Positions 42,954-53,301 of a stretch of 64,000 nucleotides of DNA are shown here, piece after piece. Under the pieces are notes generated by a model. The model did no database searches and was not told the DNA's origin. It saw only the letters and a list, made by a program, of their open reading frames with translations. Source of the DNA: Saccharibacillus deserti. Its GTDB lineage: Bacteria; Bacillota; Bacilli; Paenibacillales; Paenibacillaceae. Within the stretch, counting starts at the first letter, position 1, and each line of letters opens with the position of its first letter. The position numbers and the translations under genes are program-made. The stretch covers positions 310,001 through 374,000 of the forward strand of contig NZ_JABJVN010000001.1 in NCBI RefSeq assembly GCF_013618475.1, read 5' to 3'.

Positions 42954-43718
42954 ATGAAAAACAAAGGCAAAATAGGATACATACTTTCAGGCGTAGTATT
43001 GGGAGTTGCTATAACAACCACCGCTCCAACGCTGGCGGCTACGGTTAGTACAATTACCGCCAAGCTTCAAGGAGACGTTAAAGTAACTGTAGATGGTAAA
43101 GCTGTAGCTGCAAAACCGATCAACTACAATAATCAAAATTACCTGCCAGTTGGTGATATCGGAAGGGCGTTAGGTGCTAGCGTGAAATTTGATAAGGCGA
43201 AGAATAGTATTTTTGTAACGGGGAAAGAAGATGCGAGTAGTGGAGCAGGGACGAGTACGTCTGGTGGGACGAACGTAAGCCCTGTAGCACCAAAAACGGA
43301 AGGCGTACCAATGGTCAACCAAGGGGAGAAAGTTGTTACAGGCGGGATAAGTCGTTCTATTGATAAGGTCGAGTATACGAAAGAAGAATCAGAGGTAGAT
43401 GGTGTTGTTTTAGGCAAAGGTATAAGCGTATATTATACTGTTTCTAATAACTCTTCAGCGCCTTTAGCTAAAATAGTTCCCCGATTTTTATTTGAAACTA
43501 GTTACGACGTGGCTACTGAAGAATTAAATGCAGTGGGAACTAGTATATATATGACTATTAACGGAGTCGATTGGAGATCACAATCTCTACTACCTGGAGA
43601 AACTGCGACCGGATTTGTTCATTATGCTTCGACAAGAGATTTTGTTGTAAATACAATTGCTCCATATGCTAACCATAGCCAAGATCCTAGAAAATATGGC
43701 ATTTGGAAAATTCAATGA
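42954..43718 (+). CDS. Secreted stalk-domain protein, element-borne
   Basis: A 254-residue exported protein starting at ATG 42954 behind AAAGGGG (the frame is open from 42873 but lacks a ribosome site there). Signal peptide KNKGKIGYILSGVVLGVAITTTAPTLA, then one copper-amine-oxidase-N-like stalk repeat (VTVDGKAVAAKPINYNNQNYLPVGDIGRALGASVKFD), a Ser/Thr/Gly linker and a beta-rich C-terminal domain (YTVSNNSSAPLAKIVPRFLFET..). It converges with the phage tail gene, the two stops being one base apart. A decayed relative lies at 37470. Confidence 0.75.
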   Translation: MKNKGKIGYILSGVVLGVAITTTAPTLAATVSTITAKLQGDVKVTVDGKAVAAKPINYNNQNYLPVGDIGRALGASVKFDKAKNSIFVTGKEDASSGAGTSTSGGTNVSPVAPKTEGVPMVNQGEKVVTGGISRSIDKVEYTKEESEVDGVVLGKGISVYYTVSNNSSAPLAKIVPRFLFETSYDVATEELNAVGTSIYMTINGVDWRSQSLLPGETATGFVHYASTRDFVVNTIAPYANHSQDPRKYGIWKIQ

Positions 43719-43719
43719 A

Positions 43720-46470
43720 CTAAGCGCCTAAAAAGGTTCGCATATACAAACTTGCATTGATTCTACCTAAACCATTGGATGTTAGTTCGATTGTGTGCCA
43801 GCCAGGGGTCGTAATCCACGGCGTAACATCGACATTGTTAGTTCCATAATATTGCGATCCTCTTTGCGCGCCATCAATTATGATTCTGATATTGGAAGCA
43901 TACGCACCTTCATAGATACCATATTCAATATCGTGGGAATGCGAAGGCATCTCAATCCGATGAGAATGTTCCGGCATTTCAATAGCATGATTATGTTCTG
44001 GTAAAACAATTTCATGTGAATGAGGAATAAGCGAAACTCTATGCTGATGACCTCCAGAAGATGACCAGGTTCTAGTAACGCCGTTTACATCTTTAAATTG
44101 AAGCCCTGAAGCCCATCCATGGTTATGTCCAGTACCAGTAGTATAATAGCTGTCTGTCAGGGTAGTTCCTTCTAAATTAGCATCACTATCTTCAGCGGTT
44201 GTTCTCCTTCCACCACCGTTTTTAGTCGTCGTTAAATTGATTTTTTCGTATGCTGTTGTGTTCAAATTAATCATAGTACTCGCAGCGCCCTTACTATACG
44301 CTCTAAACGCTTCGGCGGAGAAATTAAGCTGAACCTCGTCGATACGAAGAACGTTAGGAGAGATATAGAACTTCAACTTCAATGGGTGAGTCGAGTCAAC
44401 GTTATCTGCGAGTTGAATAGTGTCAGTTTGTAGAATCCCGTTCTCATCAAGAACAACATTCCCCTTTTTACTTACAATCTTCAATCCGTATTTGCCTGAT
44501 TCATACTGTCCGAGCTGGACACGAATCTTGCCTGTAGCATCTCTAACAGTGAGAAGGTCACCTTCGATAGTGAAACTTCCGTCATCGTCACTAATAACTA
44601 GTTTATTGCCTAATAAGATCTTTCCGACCAAGCGCTGCGCAAAAATACCTTCACTCGTTACTGCTGTTTGCCACGTATTGCCGCCATCATTTGTTAGCGC
44701 CAATTGGGAATGTTGGAAGATAATCATTTTAAGCGGATCACCTGGGTCTTTGATGATAATTCCCCGTCTGCTTATCTCGACATCCTCATTTACACCAGCA
44801 TTGATATTTCGTTGCACAGCATTCCAAGTAGTATTAAGGAGTTGTGAAACCTCATCGGTGGTAGCCTTAGCTTGATTCCATTTAAGAGCACTAGTACTTA
44901 GCGTGTTAGAAGCGCCGACGCTCTTCATATGATCTTTAAGAAATCGCTCTTCGTCAGTTAACAAATCCTGAGCGTTAGAAACAGTAATATCAATAGAGGA
45001 AGCTTCGTAGTCAAATACAATATCGGAGACGTGCGCCTTTACGTTAATTCCAAGTTCTTCGTGTTCAATCGTGACAATATCGCCACAAGATAGCCTTCCT
45101 ACGTTGTGCTGCTCCGTCATAATTTCATAAAAATTAACGATAGATAGCTGAGTAATAATTTTAGGCTCTCTGATTTTATCGAATTGTTTTTTACCTTCTT
45201 CAAGTAAATCTTCGGGTTTAGTAAAGTTCTCATCGCTAAATTCTTTTATGAAGATGAAGTTTGTATTAAGCACTTCTAACTGATCGGCGGTAAGATTACT
45301 TTCAATTGCTAAAAGCTTACTAAATTCGTTGATGGATAATTCAATATTAGCAATTTGGGTTTTTAGCGATGTAATCTCTGATTCTTTCGCAGAAATTTGC
45401 GCCTGTTTGCTATTCTTTTGATTAATAAAAGATGTATTAGGAATAGGAGGATCATTCTTTTGAGTGGCATTATACGTAGCCAAGTTGTCTTCAATGATGA
45501 TCAGTTCATTCTTAAATGTACTTAGTTCGTTGTTTTTGGTGCCGAGCGTTGCATACAGCCCGTTAACTTGAGATAGGAGAGCATTAAATGTAGTGGATTT
45601 TTCTTCTATTAGTGCCCTGTATCGCTTAAGCGCAATACATAGATCGTCCTCCATGTAATAACTATGTTTAACGACGTTGCCTTGAGCGTCTTGTTCGAAC
45701 GGATACATAAAGTAAGAATAGTCTTCAATGTAATTAGAGCCCGTTGGATTAACTGCTTGAATCGACATTCCATCTTTACCAAAGAGCTTTAGGCGTGTAC
45801 ACATCTCATCGAGATTAAGCTCATACTGAACGCTTTTCATCAGTTTCCCCATCTTGGTGACGAAACCTTTGTTTACACCGTAATTGTCAGGATCATAGAA
45901 GTTAATGGTTCGATTGGCTGTATCCCAAACAATTAAAGCAACAAATTGTTCTGCTATACGATTCATGCCTTCGAGAATACCGCCGCTGTGGTCGAATGTT
46001 CTATATTTCAGATCAAATTGAGCATCCACGTAGCCCAGTGTCCAACCTGTATTCTTTAGCAGATCGCGAGCAATTTGAGAGAGCGTGTAGGACACGACGC
46101 TGTAATCTTTTACTGAGTGATTGTTAAGTTGCAGTCCTAGCCCATAACAATTTATAACTACATAATCCGAATCATCCATTACTTTTGATTTCTTATCGAC
46201 TATGTAGTATTCCTTTTCGTCTCCGTGTTCAAATCTAATAATGTATCGTTCTCTAAGTATATCTAAATGTTTGTTTTTAACTCTATCTGCAATGGAATCT
46301 CCTTGAACGAAAAGAGGAAGAGTGAATTCAAGTTCGTTTATATTGCCTCTGCTGACAGTTCTTTTTACTTTGTAGGCTTCTGGTAGGTTAGCAATTGTCG
46401 TTCTAGTTTTGTTTGGCTTACACAGATAAATATCTGGTTTTCCTAATGGTTTAGTATATTTATCGATCAT
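43720..46470 (-). CDS. Phage tail protein with His-rich fibre end
   Basis: A 916-residue protein directly after the tape measure gene. The first 250 residues look like a phage minor structural/tail-associated protein (YKVKRTVSRGNINELEFTLPLF; LLKNTGWTLGYVD; GGILEGMNRIAEQFVALIVWD). A coiled coil covers about residues 290-400. Beta-rich fibre segments follow. Near the end come four HxH repeats (HSHEIVLPEHNHAIEMPEHSHRI.. type), as in metal-binding needles of phage fibres. Probably the tail tip/fibre that contacts the host. ATG 46470, 51 bp after the tape measure gene. Confidence 0.8.
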   Translation of the reverse strand: MIDKYTKPLGKPDIYLCKPNKTRTTIANLPEAYKVKRTVSRGNINELEFTLPLFVQGDSIADRVKNKHLDILRERYIIRFEHGDEKEYYIVDKKSKVMDDSDYVVINCYGLGLQLNNHSVKDYSVVSYTLSQIARDLLKNTGWTLGYVDAQFDLKYRTFDHSGGILEGMNRIAEQFVALIVWDTANRTINFYDPDNYGVNKGFVTKMGKLMKSVQYELNLDEMCTRLKLFGKDGMSIQAVNPTGSNYIEDYSYFMYPFEQDAQGNVVKHSYYMEDDLCIALKRYRALIEEKSTTFNALLSQVNGLYATLGTKNNELSTFKNELIIIEDNLATYNATQKNDPPIPNTSFINQKNSKQAQISAKESEITSLKTQIANIELSINEFSKLLAIESNLTADQLEVLNTNFIFIKEFSDENFTKPEDLLEEGKKQFDKIREPKIITQLSIVNFYEIMTEQHNVGRLSCGDIVTIEHEELGINVKAHVSDIVFDYEASSIDITVSNAQDLLTDEERFLKDHMKSVGASNTLSTSALKWNQAKATTDEVSQLLNTTWNAVQRNINAGVNEDVEISRRGIIIKDPGDPLKMIIFQHSQLALTNDGGNTWQTAVTSEGIFAQRLVGKILLGNKLVISDDDGSFTIEGDLLTVRDATGKIRVQLGQYESGKYGLKIVSKKGNVVLDENGILQTDTIQLADNVDSTHPLKLKFYISPNVLRIDEVQLNFSAEAFRAYSKGAASTMINLNTTAYEKINLTTTKNGGGRRTTAEDSDANLEGTTLTDSYYTTGTGHNHGWASGLQFKDVNGVTRTWSSSGGHQHRVSLIPHSHEIVLPEHNHAIEMPEHSHRIEMPSHSHDIEYGIYEGAYASNIRIIIDGAQRGSQYYGTNNVDVTPWITTPGWHTIELTSNGLGRINASLYMRTFLGA

Positions 46471-46521
46471 ATAATTAATACTCCTTAGATAAAAAATAAA
46501 AGAGAGGCATATTTGCCTCCC

Positions 46522-49212
46522 TTAACGTCTATGAATGCCTTTCTTTTTCATTTCCGAAACTACGTGCGAAGCAAAGGTCTTTGCTTCTTCTAGAGTCCCA
46601 TACACCTTGTCTATGTTGAAATTAATCTCTAGTGGACTTACAGAATTGTCGCTGGACTCGTTCTTTTTAGGCATGATCATGCTGCCGATCTTGTCTACGA
46701 TGTTACCAACAGAGAAATTCGCAGCAAAACCTTTAACGACGTTGACAGCTTTAAGCAGATTTGATGTGTCGTCTTTGTTCAACACGAGTTCCTTTTCGTG
46801 TAGCATAGCCAACTTTCCTTCTGGACCCCAAGCAGCGGTCATACCGCCAGTCTCGGCAGAGAAGATGTTCATGGCGCGCAATGACGCATACGACCCGTCA
46901 GGGAATCCGTATTGAGATCTAAGGCCATCGTTGGCTGACTTCAGATTGTTATATCTATCTTGAAGCCCAAGATAATACTGTGTCGGCTTACCTGTCTTGT
47001 TTTGAGCAGCAGCATCCTTCATTTGTTTGACCAAATCTTTGGCCTTTTGCTTGTTAGACAGATACGCTTCCCAAGCTGATTTCTTAGCTCCGTCATCTTT
47101 GATCGCTTGCTGATTATCTTTACTATAATCATCGACTGCGCGGAAGTCTTGCCCCACACTATACTGGAGATTCTCTTTCATCTTACTGCTGGCAAGAGCA
47201 CTTTCGTTTTGCAGGAATAAAAAGAACTTGGCATATCCATCGGTCATCTCCGTGAGAGTCTGCTGAACAAGAGTTTTATCGTTACTAAGCAGGTTTTGCT
47301 TCATGACGTACCATTTTGATTCGTCTTCTAAAACATCTTGATAATACTGTTGTTTTGCTTTTTTTTCTTCTTCGATGTCGTCCAGCGTCTTCTTTTGTTT
47401 GTCGTCTTCGACTTTCTTTTCTCTGTCTAATTTGTTTTTCTTGTCTTCTAATTGATCATTAAGGTTCTGCTTCCTCAGATCGCGTTCACGGTCAAGTCTG
47501 AATTTAGCAATGTCTTCATCCTGGTTGCCGAGCTGCTCTTGAAGTTGTTCGCGCTTAGCTTTAGCTTCCCAAGAATCATCGAGAGAGAGCGTATTGATCT
47601 GATTCTGAAGCTTTTGTCGCTCTTCGAGTTTCTTACTCAGCTCTTTATTGTGATCATCCGTTGTTTCTTGCCGATCAATATTCTTTAATTGAGCCTGAAT
47701 GACTTCTTCGAACTTATTATATTCGTCTTCCATATTTTTAATCGCTTTTTCGTGACGCTCATCTTCAGCTTCTTTACGCTTATCAAGAACTTCAAGCTCC
47801 AAGTCACGTTGCTTTTCAATCATCTTCTTATAATTTTCAATAAGTTTATCCGCATTATTCATTTGCTGATTTAAATCACGTTGACTTACCAAAAGTTCTA
47901 GATTCGTCTTATTGAGTTCTGATTTACGCTCGGTTAGCTGCTTTAACATCGTAGCGTCTAAGTCTTTTCTTTTCAGAGACTCATCAATATAAGCTAATTC
48001 TTTATTATTGACCGCAATTTGACGCTCAGTGATTGCAACTTGTTTGCCGACTTCAGTTCGATACTCTTCTGTGCCTTCAGTAAGGAGAGAGAGGCGGCTC
48101 TTTGAGGCGTCCATAGAGTTGTTAAGCTTTTTACGTTGCCCTTCGTAAATCTCAAGTTGAGAATCAATGAAATTACCGATATCATCTTTAACATCAAGAT
48201 TGGTGTTGAAATTTGTCATACTCAAACCAGCATAACGGTTTTCTAAGTCCTCTTTTTCGGCCGATCCTAATTTTCCGTTCTTTAAGCGCTCTTTGATGAG
48301 TGCCATTTCTTCTTTATTGGCAACGACAATCTGCTTTTTGAGTTTAATCTGGCGCTGTAATTCTTTACGGTAGGTTACAGAAGAGGTATCCATGTTTGCA
48401 ATAAGAGCTTCAGATTTTGTGAGTTCTCGATTGATACTTTCTGTTTCTTTGCCAAGCTGATCAACTCGACTATTGAAGATGCCAGTTCTTCGATCTTCCA
48501 TCGTCTTTTTTTCTTCTACAATCTTCTGATCCGTGTCTTTTAGAACATTATCGTACTGTACCTTATCAATTTTCTTTTCCTTGAGTAGAGCGGCAACACG
48601 CTTCTTCATCAGTTCATAGGTATCGATCTTTTGCTGAGACAACTTGTTTTGAGTGATTTCTTCATCTCGCCAAGCATTGCTGGTTTCGCTATAACGAGAC
48701 TGCTTGGTTTCACTTAACGACATATCTCTGCTTCGATCATTAATGATATTTTCGAACTGAGCAATCTTAGTATCGACAACTTTTAGATCGTTCTCGTATT
48801 GCTTATCTTTGAGATCTTCAACTTGCTTATCTCGGTCCTCTAGCGCTTTTTGTTTATCCGACTCAGAAATGACGTCGTATTTATACTTAATTGATTTATC
48901 ACTAGAAAGGAGAGCGGCTTTCCCACCACTATAATAACCGAGCACGTTCTCTACGTAATTAGGGTCACCATACTTTTTAACTCCTAACTTCTTCTTTTGT
49001 GCCGTAGAAAAAGCCTTCATATTGTCAACAGAATAACCACCGTTATCTTTAAAGAAGTCCAGGACACCGGGGCCCATGTTATAGGCTGCAAGAGCAAGTA
49101 TTGGATCTCCGCCTGCCTTTTGAAGCATGGTTGCAAAGTAGGCGGTGCCTGTACCGATTGAAGCTTCGGCATTGTAGGGAGCAGCCATAGACAGTATCTT
49201 GCTAACCTGCAT
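46522..49212 (-). CDS. Tape measure protein, C-terminal part (after a frameshift)
   Basis: An 896-residue continuation of the tape measure gene in another frame. It opens in the middle of a lytic transglycosylase (SLT) domain: VMQVSKILSMA..GTAYFATMLQKAGGDPILALAAYNMGPGVLDFF. A coiled coil of some 550 residues follows, then the usual tape measure tail end (EGKLAMLHEKELVLNKDD). The ATG at 49212 has no ribosome site and would start inside a folded domain, so it is not a natural gene start. The frame itself reaches upstream through NPRISLGKGIADKN. Together with the two upstream exons it would give a protein of about 2,570 residues. Confidence 0.75.
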   Translation of the reverse strand: MQVSKILSMAAPYNAEASIGTGTAYFATMLQKAGGDPILALAAYNMGPGVLDFFKDNGGYSVDNMKAFSTAQKKKLGVKKYGDPNYVENVLGYYSGGKAALLSSDKSIKYKYDVISESDKQKALEDRDKQVEDLKDKQYENDLKVVDTKIAQFENIINDRSRDMSLSETKQSRYSETSNAWRDEEITQNKLSQQKIDTYELMKKRVAALLKEKKIDKVQYDNVLKDTDQKIVEEKKTMEDRRTGIFNSRVDQLGKETESINRELTKSEALIANMDTSSVTYRKELQRQIKLKKQIVVANKEEMALIKERLKNGKLGSAEKEDLENRYAGLSMTNFNTNLDVKDDIGNFIDSQLEIYEGQRKKLNNSMDASKSRLSLLTEGTEEYRTEVGKQVAITERQIAVNNKELAYIDESLKRKDLDATMLKQLTERKSELNKTNLELLVSQRDLNQQMNNADKLIENYKKMIEKQRDLELEVLDKRKEAEDERHEKAIKNMEDEYNKFEEVIQAQLKNIDRQETTDDHNKELSKKLEERQKLQNQINTLSLDDSWEAKAKREQLQEQLGNQDEDIAKFRLDRERDLRKQNLNDQLEDKKNKLDREKKVEDDKQKKTLDDIEEEKKAKQQYYQDVLEDESKWYVMKQNLLSNDKTLVQQTLTEMTDGYAKFFLFLQNESALASSKMKENLQYSVGQDFRAVDDYSKDNQQAIKDDGAKKSAWEAYLSNKQKAKDLVKQMKDAAAQNKTGKPTQYYLGLQDRYNNLKSANDGLRSQYGFPDGSYASLRAMNIFSAETGGMTAAWGPEGKLAMLHEKELVLNKDDTSNLLKAVNVVKGFAANFSVGNIVDKIGSMIMPKKNESSDNSVSPLEINFNIDKVYGTLEEAKTFASHVVSEMKKKGIHRR

Positions 49213-49238
49213 GACATTCTTATCTGCAATACCCTTAC

Positions 49239-52200
49239 CTAATGAGATTCTTGGGTTGCAATCGCTTTTATGAGAGCCGCTTCTACATTATACTTTTCTG
49301 CATACTTGTTGATTTCTGTAGAATAAGATCCAGTCACTTTGTTAGAAGTGGGAACAGTGGAGGAGGGGGAAGAAGTACTTAAACCAGCGTCGCTAATGTG
49401 CCGAGCAGTGTTGTACTTAGGAGCCCAATAGCTGCTATTCATATCAGCAACTTTAAGCCCGCTATTGCCCATATGAACAAACTTCTGATCGCCAATATAT
49501 ACGCCCACATGACCATTAGTTCGGTTCGTATTGAAAAAGACAAGATCGCCGGGTTGAAGATTTGCTTTAGAAGTAACTTCGGACCCTTTTTTAACCTGGC
49601 TCTGTGTGTCGCGTGGAAGATCGATATCTAAGAACTCTTTGAACATTTCCTGAATGAATTGCGAACAGTCTGCGGTTACACCCGCAACAAACTCTTCGAA
49701 TGTTCCTTTGTATTTGCCGTTCACATTCGCATATTTCCACTCTTTAGGGTCATTAGCCAATGTGATAGCGTTAGAGAGGAGGGATTCGAGTTTACTGCCA
49801 TCTTGAACACCCGGAGAGCCATCTGCGGAATTACCTTTAGTTGTTTTGGTAACCTTTTGAGAAATGAGATCTTCAGCAGAAGCATTCTTCAGAAGATCGA
49901 TTTGCTCTTGGATTTTCTTGTTCTCATCTTCATAAGAACGAATCATAGCTTGGGAATCTTCGCGCATTCTCTTCCGAGATCGTTCCATCTTATCTTGCTG
50001 AGCCTGAAGATCTTTTAGCTTTTGTTGAGTATCGGTAAGAATCTCGATTGTCTCTGTATAGGTTTCATTAAGCTTATTTTGTTCTTTTTCATTTTTCTTA
50101 GCGGCATCTTCGGCTTTCTTCTGGGCATCTGCTTGTTCGGAAGTTCCGTATGTAGTGTCTTTGAGAGTCGAATTAGCTACCTTTGCCGCGCCAGCCATTT
50201 CGTTATACCTGTCCGCATTGTCTGAAATGAGATCACGAAGCTTTTGCAGTTCACCCGTAGTGCCAGTTGGAATACCCGCTGCTTCCGCCATAGCATTAAT
50301 GGCGTTTTTCATATTGCCCGCCATAGACAAAGTGTTCGCCGCATACTCAGACATTTTAACCGTATTTATTCTTTCATCGATTTGTGCGAGCACAAGCTTA
50401 GAGTCGGCAAGCGCCTCAATTGCTTTGATTTCTAGTCCATAACCCTTGTTGATCTTTTCTATAGCACCGTTAACAACTGCGATCGTTCGTTTCTCTTCGT
50501 TATCAATATCGCTATTAAACAAGTCTATTTTTGAATCTCTTAAAAGCTCAACAGCATCTTTTTCTAAAGTCCAGCCGCCTGCCGCTTCTTTTGCGGCATT
50601 TGCAAGTTGAGGATATTTAGCGACAAGATCGCCTACTTGTTCTGCTGTCAGTTTTTGGCCTTGTCTCATTTGATACAGTACATTATTAAGCGTTTTAACG
50701 TCATCAGCGTAGTTATTAAACATTTCAGCAAAAGTTGAGGTTTTTCCGTTAACTGTTTCTAATGAAAGAGCAGTTTCATCGGCAGCTAAACCAAGATTGT
50801 TAATTTCCTGAATGGCAGGATCAAACTTAGCATCAGCCGTAACAGCGCCCATTTGACTAAGAGACGTAGTAAGTTTCTGGATTTTATCGTCTCCGAGTGC
50901 AACATTCGGGCCAATTAAAGCGCCTAATGCTTCGCCAATCTTATAAACGTCTTTTGTATCAATTTTAGAGATACCGTCTCCATACTTCTCTAGACTAAGT
51001 TTGAAATCAAGAGCAGAAACATTGGCTGTAGCTGCCGCATCTGCCAAGGATGATCCATAAATTCGCATTTCAGAGGTTACTTCTTTTCCATCGGCTACCA
51101 TTGTATCAAAGTAGTTAGACATAGTAGCCTTCAAGGATTCCGACTTCTTCTTAATGTTAACTTCATATTCGGAATTCGCTTTATCAAATGCATCTTTTCT
51201 TTTTGACGCTTGTACTCCAAGCTCTTGCAAGAACCGATTTAAATTATCTCTATCAGCCTCAACCTTTGGATCTAATGCGATAGATTGAGTACCGCCGCCC
51301 AAATCATAATTAAAAGAGAATTTTTTACCTTCTTCGACTTTTGCAAGAAAATCGTCGACAATTTTCTGAGCTTCTGCCGAGTCTTTTCTTAGCTGAGCAA
51401 CATCGATAGCGCCATTCTTGATCTTAGCGTCAATACCAGTGCTGTTATCATCGTACTCTTTAGCAAGACGATCTCTTTCAAGTTTGGCTTCAGTTTCAAG
51501 GCTGGCTATGCGATCATTAATAGCTTTTGTATTTTCTGCAACAGAGGCCGTCTGCCCATCAATAGTAGTGGTAGATAAGCCGTATTGAGCGGAGAGTTGC
51601 TGTTCGACCGAAACCAGTCGAGACTTTTCTTCCGCTGATTTATTTTGTTTATCCGAAAGAGCCGTATATTCCTTACCTAATTGCTTAAGCGTTTCTAAGT
51701 TTTTATTTGTTTCGGCAAGCTTGCTCTGAGCAGAATCAAAATCTTCAACGGACTGTTTAGCATCTGAAAATTTACCAGTAATCCATTCCAGAATTTTCCC
51801 AACTGCAAAAAATGCCAATCCAGCGCCTAGAGTAGAAGCTAATCCAACGGCCGCAATTCTAGTCGCCTTTAGTGCTCCTTCCATAGTAAACAATCCTGCT
51901 ACAGTAGTTCCGATCTTCCTACCAAAGTTTAGTAGTGAGGTCTGCATTGCACCTAGTGTCATATTAAACGCCATCATTGTGACCTTAGTCCCCACGAAGG
52001 CGGCACCGGCAAGGCCAAGAATAACGGGTAGCGCACCGAATTTATTCACCAATTCGGCAAAGTTGTTGGCTAGGTTAGCAATAGCACCAGTGAATACAAC
52101 GATAGAATCAGAAACAAACGCTTTGCCCATAGCTAAAGCAAACGTGTCCCATGCCGTCTTCATTGACTGAACCCGCGCACCAAGCGAGCCCATATATTTC

Positions 52201-52642
52201 TCGTTTTCTTTCATGGCTGAACCCTGCGAGTTTAAAGCGGAGTCAGTGGCGGCAGTTGCTATATTCCAGTTCTGCATAAGGCTCAAAAACGAATTGAGCT
52301 GATACTGACCAGCTAACTGATAGGCTGTATGTTGTTGTTGTGCATCAGAAAGCGTATTCCATTTGGCCGCAAGATCGTTGAGAATATCCGAAACGGGCCT
52401 AATATCACCCTGCATATTTTTCATGGCTATGCCTACACCATTCAGTACGCCTTCAGATTTTTTCATCGCGGTCAAGCGCGAAAGGATACTTTTTAATGAG
52501 TTCCCGACTACTGATCCGCTCTGTCGAGTGGCGGTGGTGATGGCTGTTCCGTATCCTAAAATTTCTTCCATACTTGCCCCGAAGGTTTTGCCTGCCGAAC
52601 CTGATCGGGTCAGGATTGTTGCTAAATCCTGAGTTGTAATCG
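49239..52642 (-). CDS. Tape measure protein, exon 2
   Basis: Second exon, 1,134 codons after splicing, reading ITTQDLATILTRSGSAGKTFGAS then MEEILGYG... The first part is the conserved tape measure segment, followed by membrane-like stretches near residues 720-850 of the spliced protein and long helices. An NlpC/P60 endopeptidase domain follows, with the Cys in ADCSQF, His in NGHVGVYIG and a third polar site in FVHMGNSG. It ends at a stop inside an SLT domain (YNVEAALIKAIATQESH), where the catalytic Glu has just been reached. The rest of that domain is in another frame (46522-49212). Confidence 0.8.
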
Positions 52643-53301
52643 ATAGGAATAGGTAAGGATTTGATGTTATCTCCGCCTTTTCCCCTCCTTCACACCGTAC
52701 ATGCGACTTTCACCGCATACGGCGTTCCATCTGTCTTCTCATAAAGAGAACAGACTTAGGGCTGTTCCTCCTTCTCCATTACAGAGAACTCATTGGTCGT
52801 ACCCTTACTCTCACAAGAATAAATGCGTTTCGGTTCAACCTTATCGCAACCGTCTCGGATAGTAGTCCTTGTTTCGACGTTTCTTGCTTTCGCTGTTCCT
52901 TACTTTTTAGCTATACATTCTGATTTTAGGTTTTCCCTCTGAGTCTTTGAGCTTGATATCCCCATTGTTGGATATAGCGAATTTCTCAACTTCGAAATGT
53001 ACTCTTCGCCACTCTATAATTATGTATAAGACTCGTACCTTCGGGTTTTCGTCAGTTCATAAAGAACATTCTAACCATGATCAGCTTTTCAGCCGCCCGA
53101 TTTATCTGCTATTAAATAAGCATTCAATCGACTTCACCTAGCTTCATACCTCATTTTTCTACTTAAAATGACGCATGTAGGAGTATTAGCGTTGCAGTTT
53201 TAGAATACATGGTTTCCTCATTCCTGCAATCAAAAGTAAAGTTAAGCCTAAATAGGCTCCTGCATTTCCCGTTTAAGCGGTTATAACAGAACGGCTCGCA
53301 C
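52643..53301 (-). ncRNA. Group II intron without an encoded protein
   Basis: A 659-bp intron in the tape measure gene (minus strand). The 5' end is GTGCG (53301-53297), the group II consensus. Domain V is the 34-base hairpin at 52724-52691, with CGC triad, GCCGTATGCGG stem, GAAA tetraloop and TACGG closing strand. Domain VI follows, ending CTTACCTATT and AT at the 3' splice site. Removing it restores the frame exactly (DNNF + A + ITTQDLATIL). A CAAAG at 52949-52945 can pair with the exon end CTTTG (EBS1-IBS1), and an ATTAT element could pair with the ATAAT further upstream (EBS2-IBS2). No reverse transcriptase frame is present, so mobility would need help in trans. Confidence 0.88.

Noticed and set aside
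49213-49260. Programmed ribosomal frameshift in the tape measure gene
   Set aside because: No slippery heptamer or stimulatory structure, and about six residues of the conserved domain are missing, which a frameshift would not explain.
52947-53141. Small open frame inside the intron as an intron-encoded protein
   Set aside because: On the opposite strand to the intron, 64 codons, no reverse transcriptase, maturase or homing nuclease motif.
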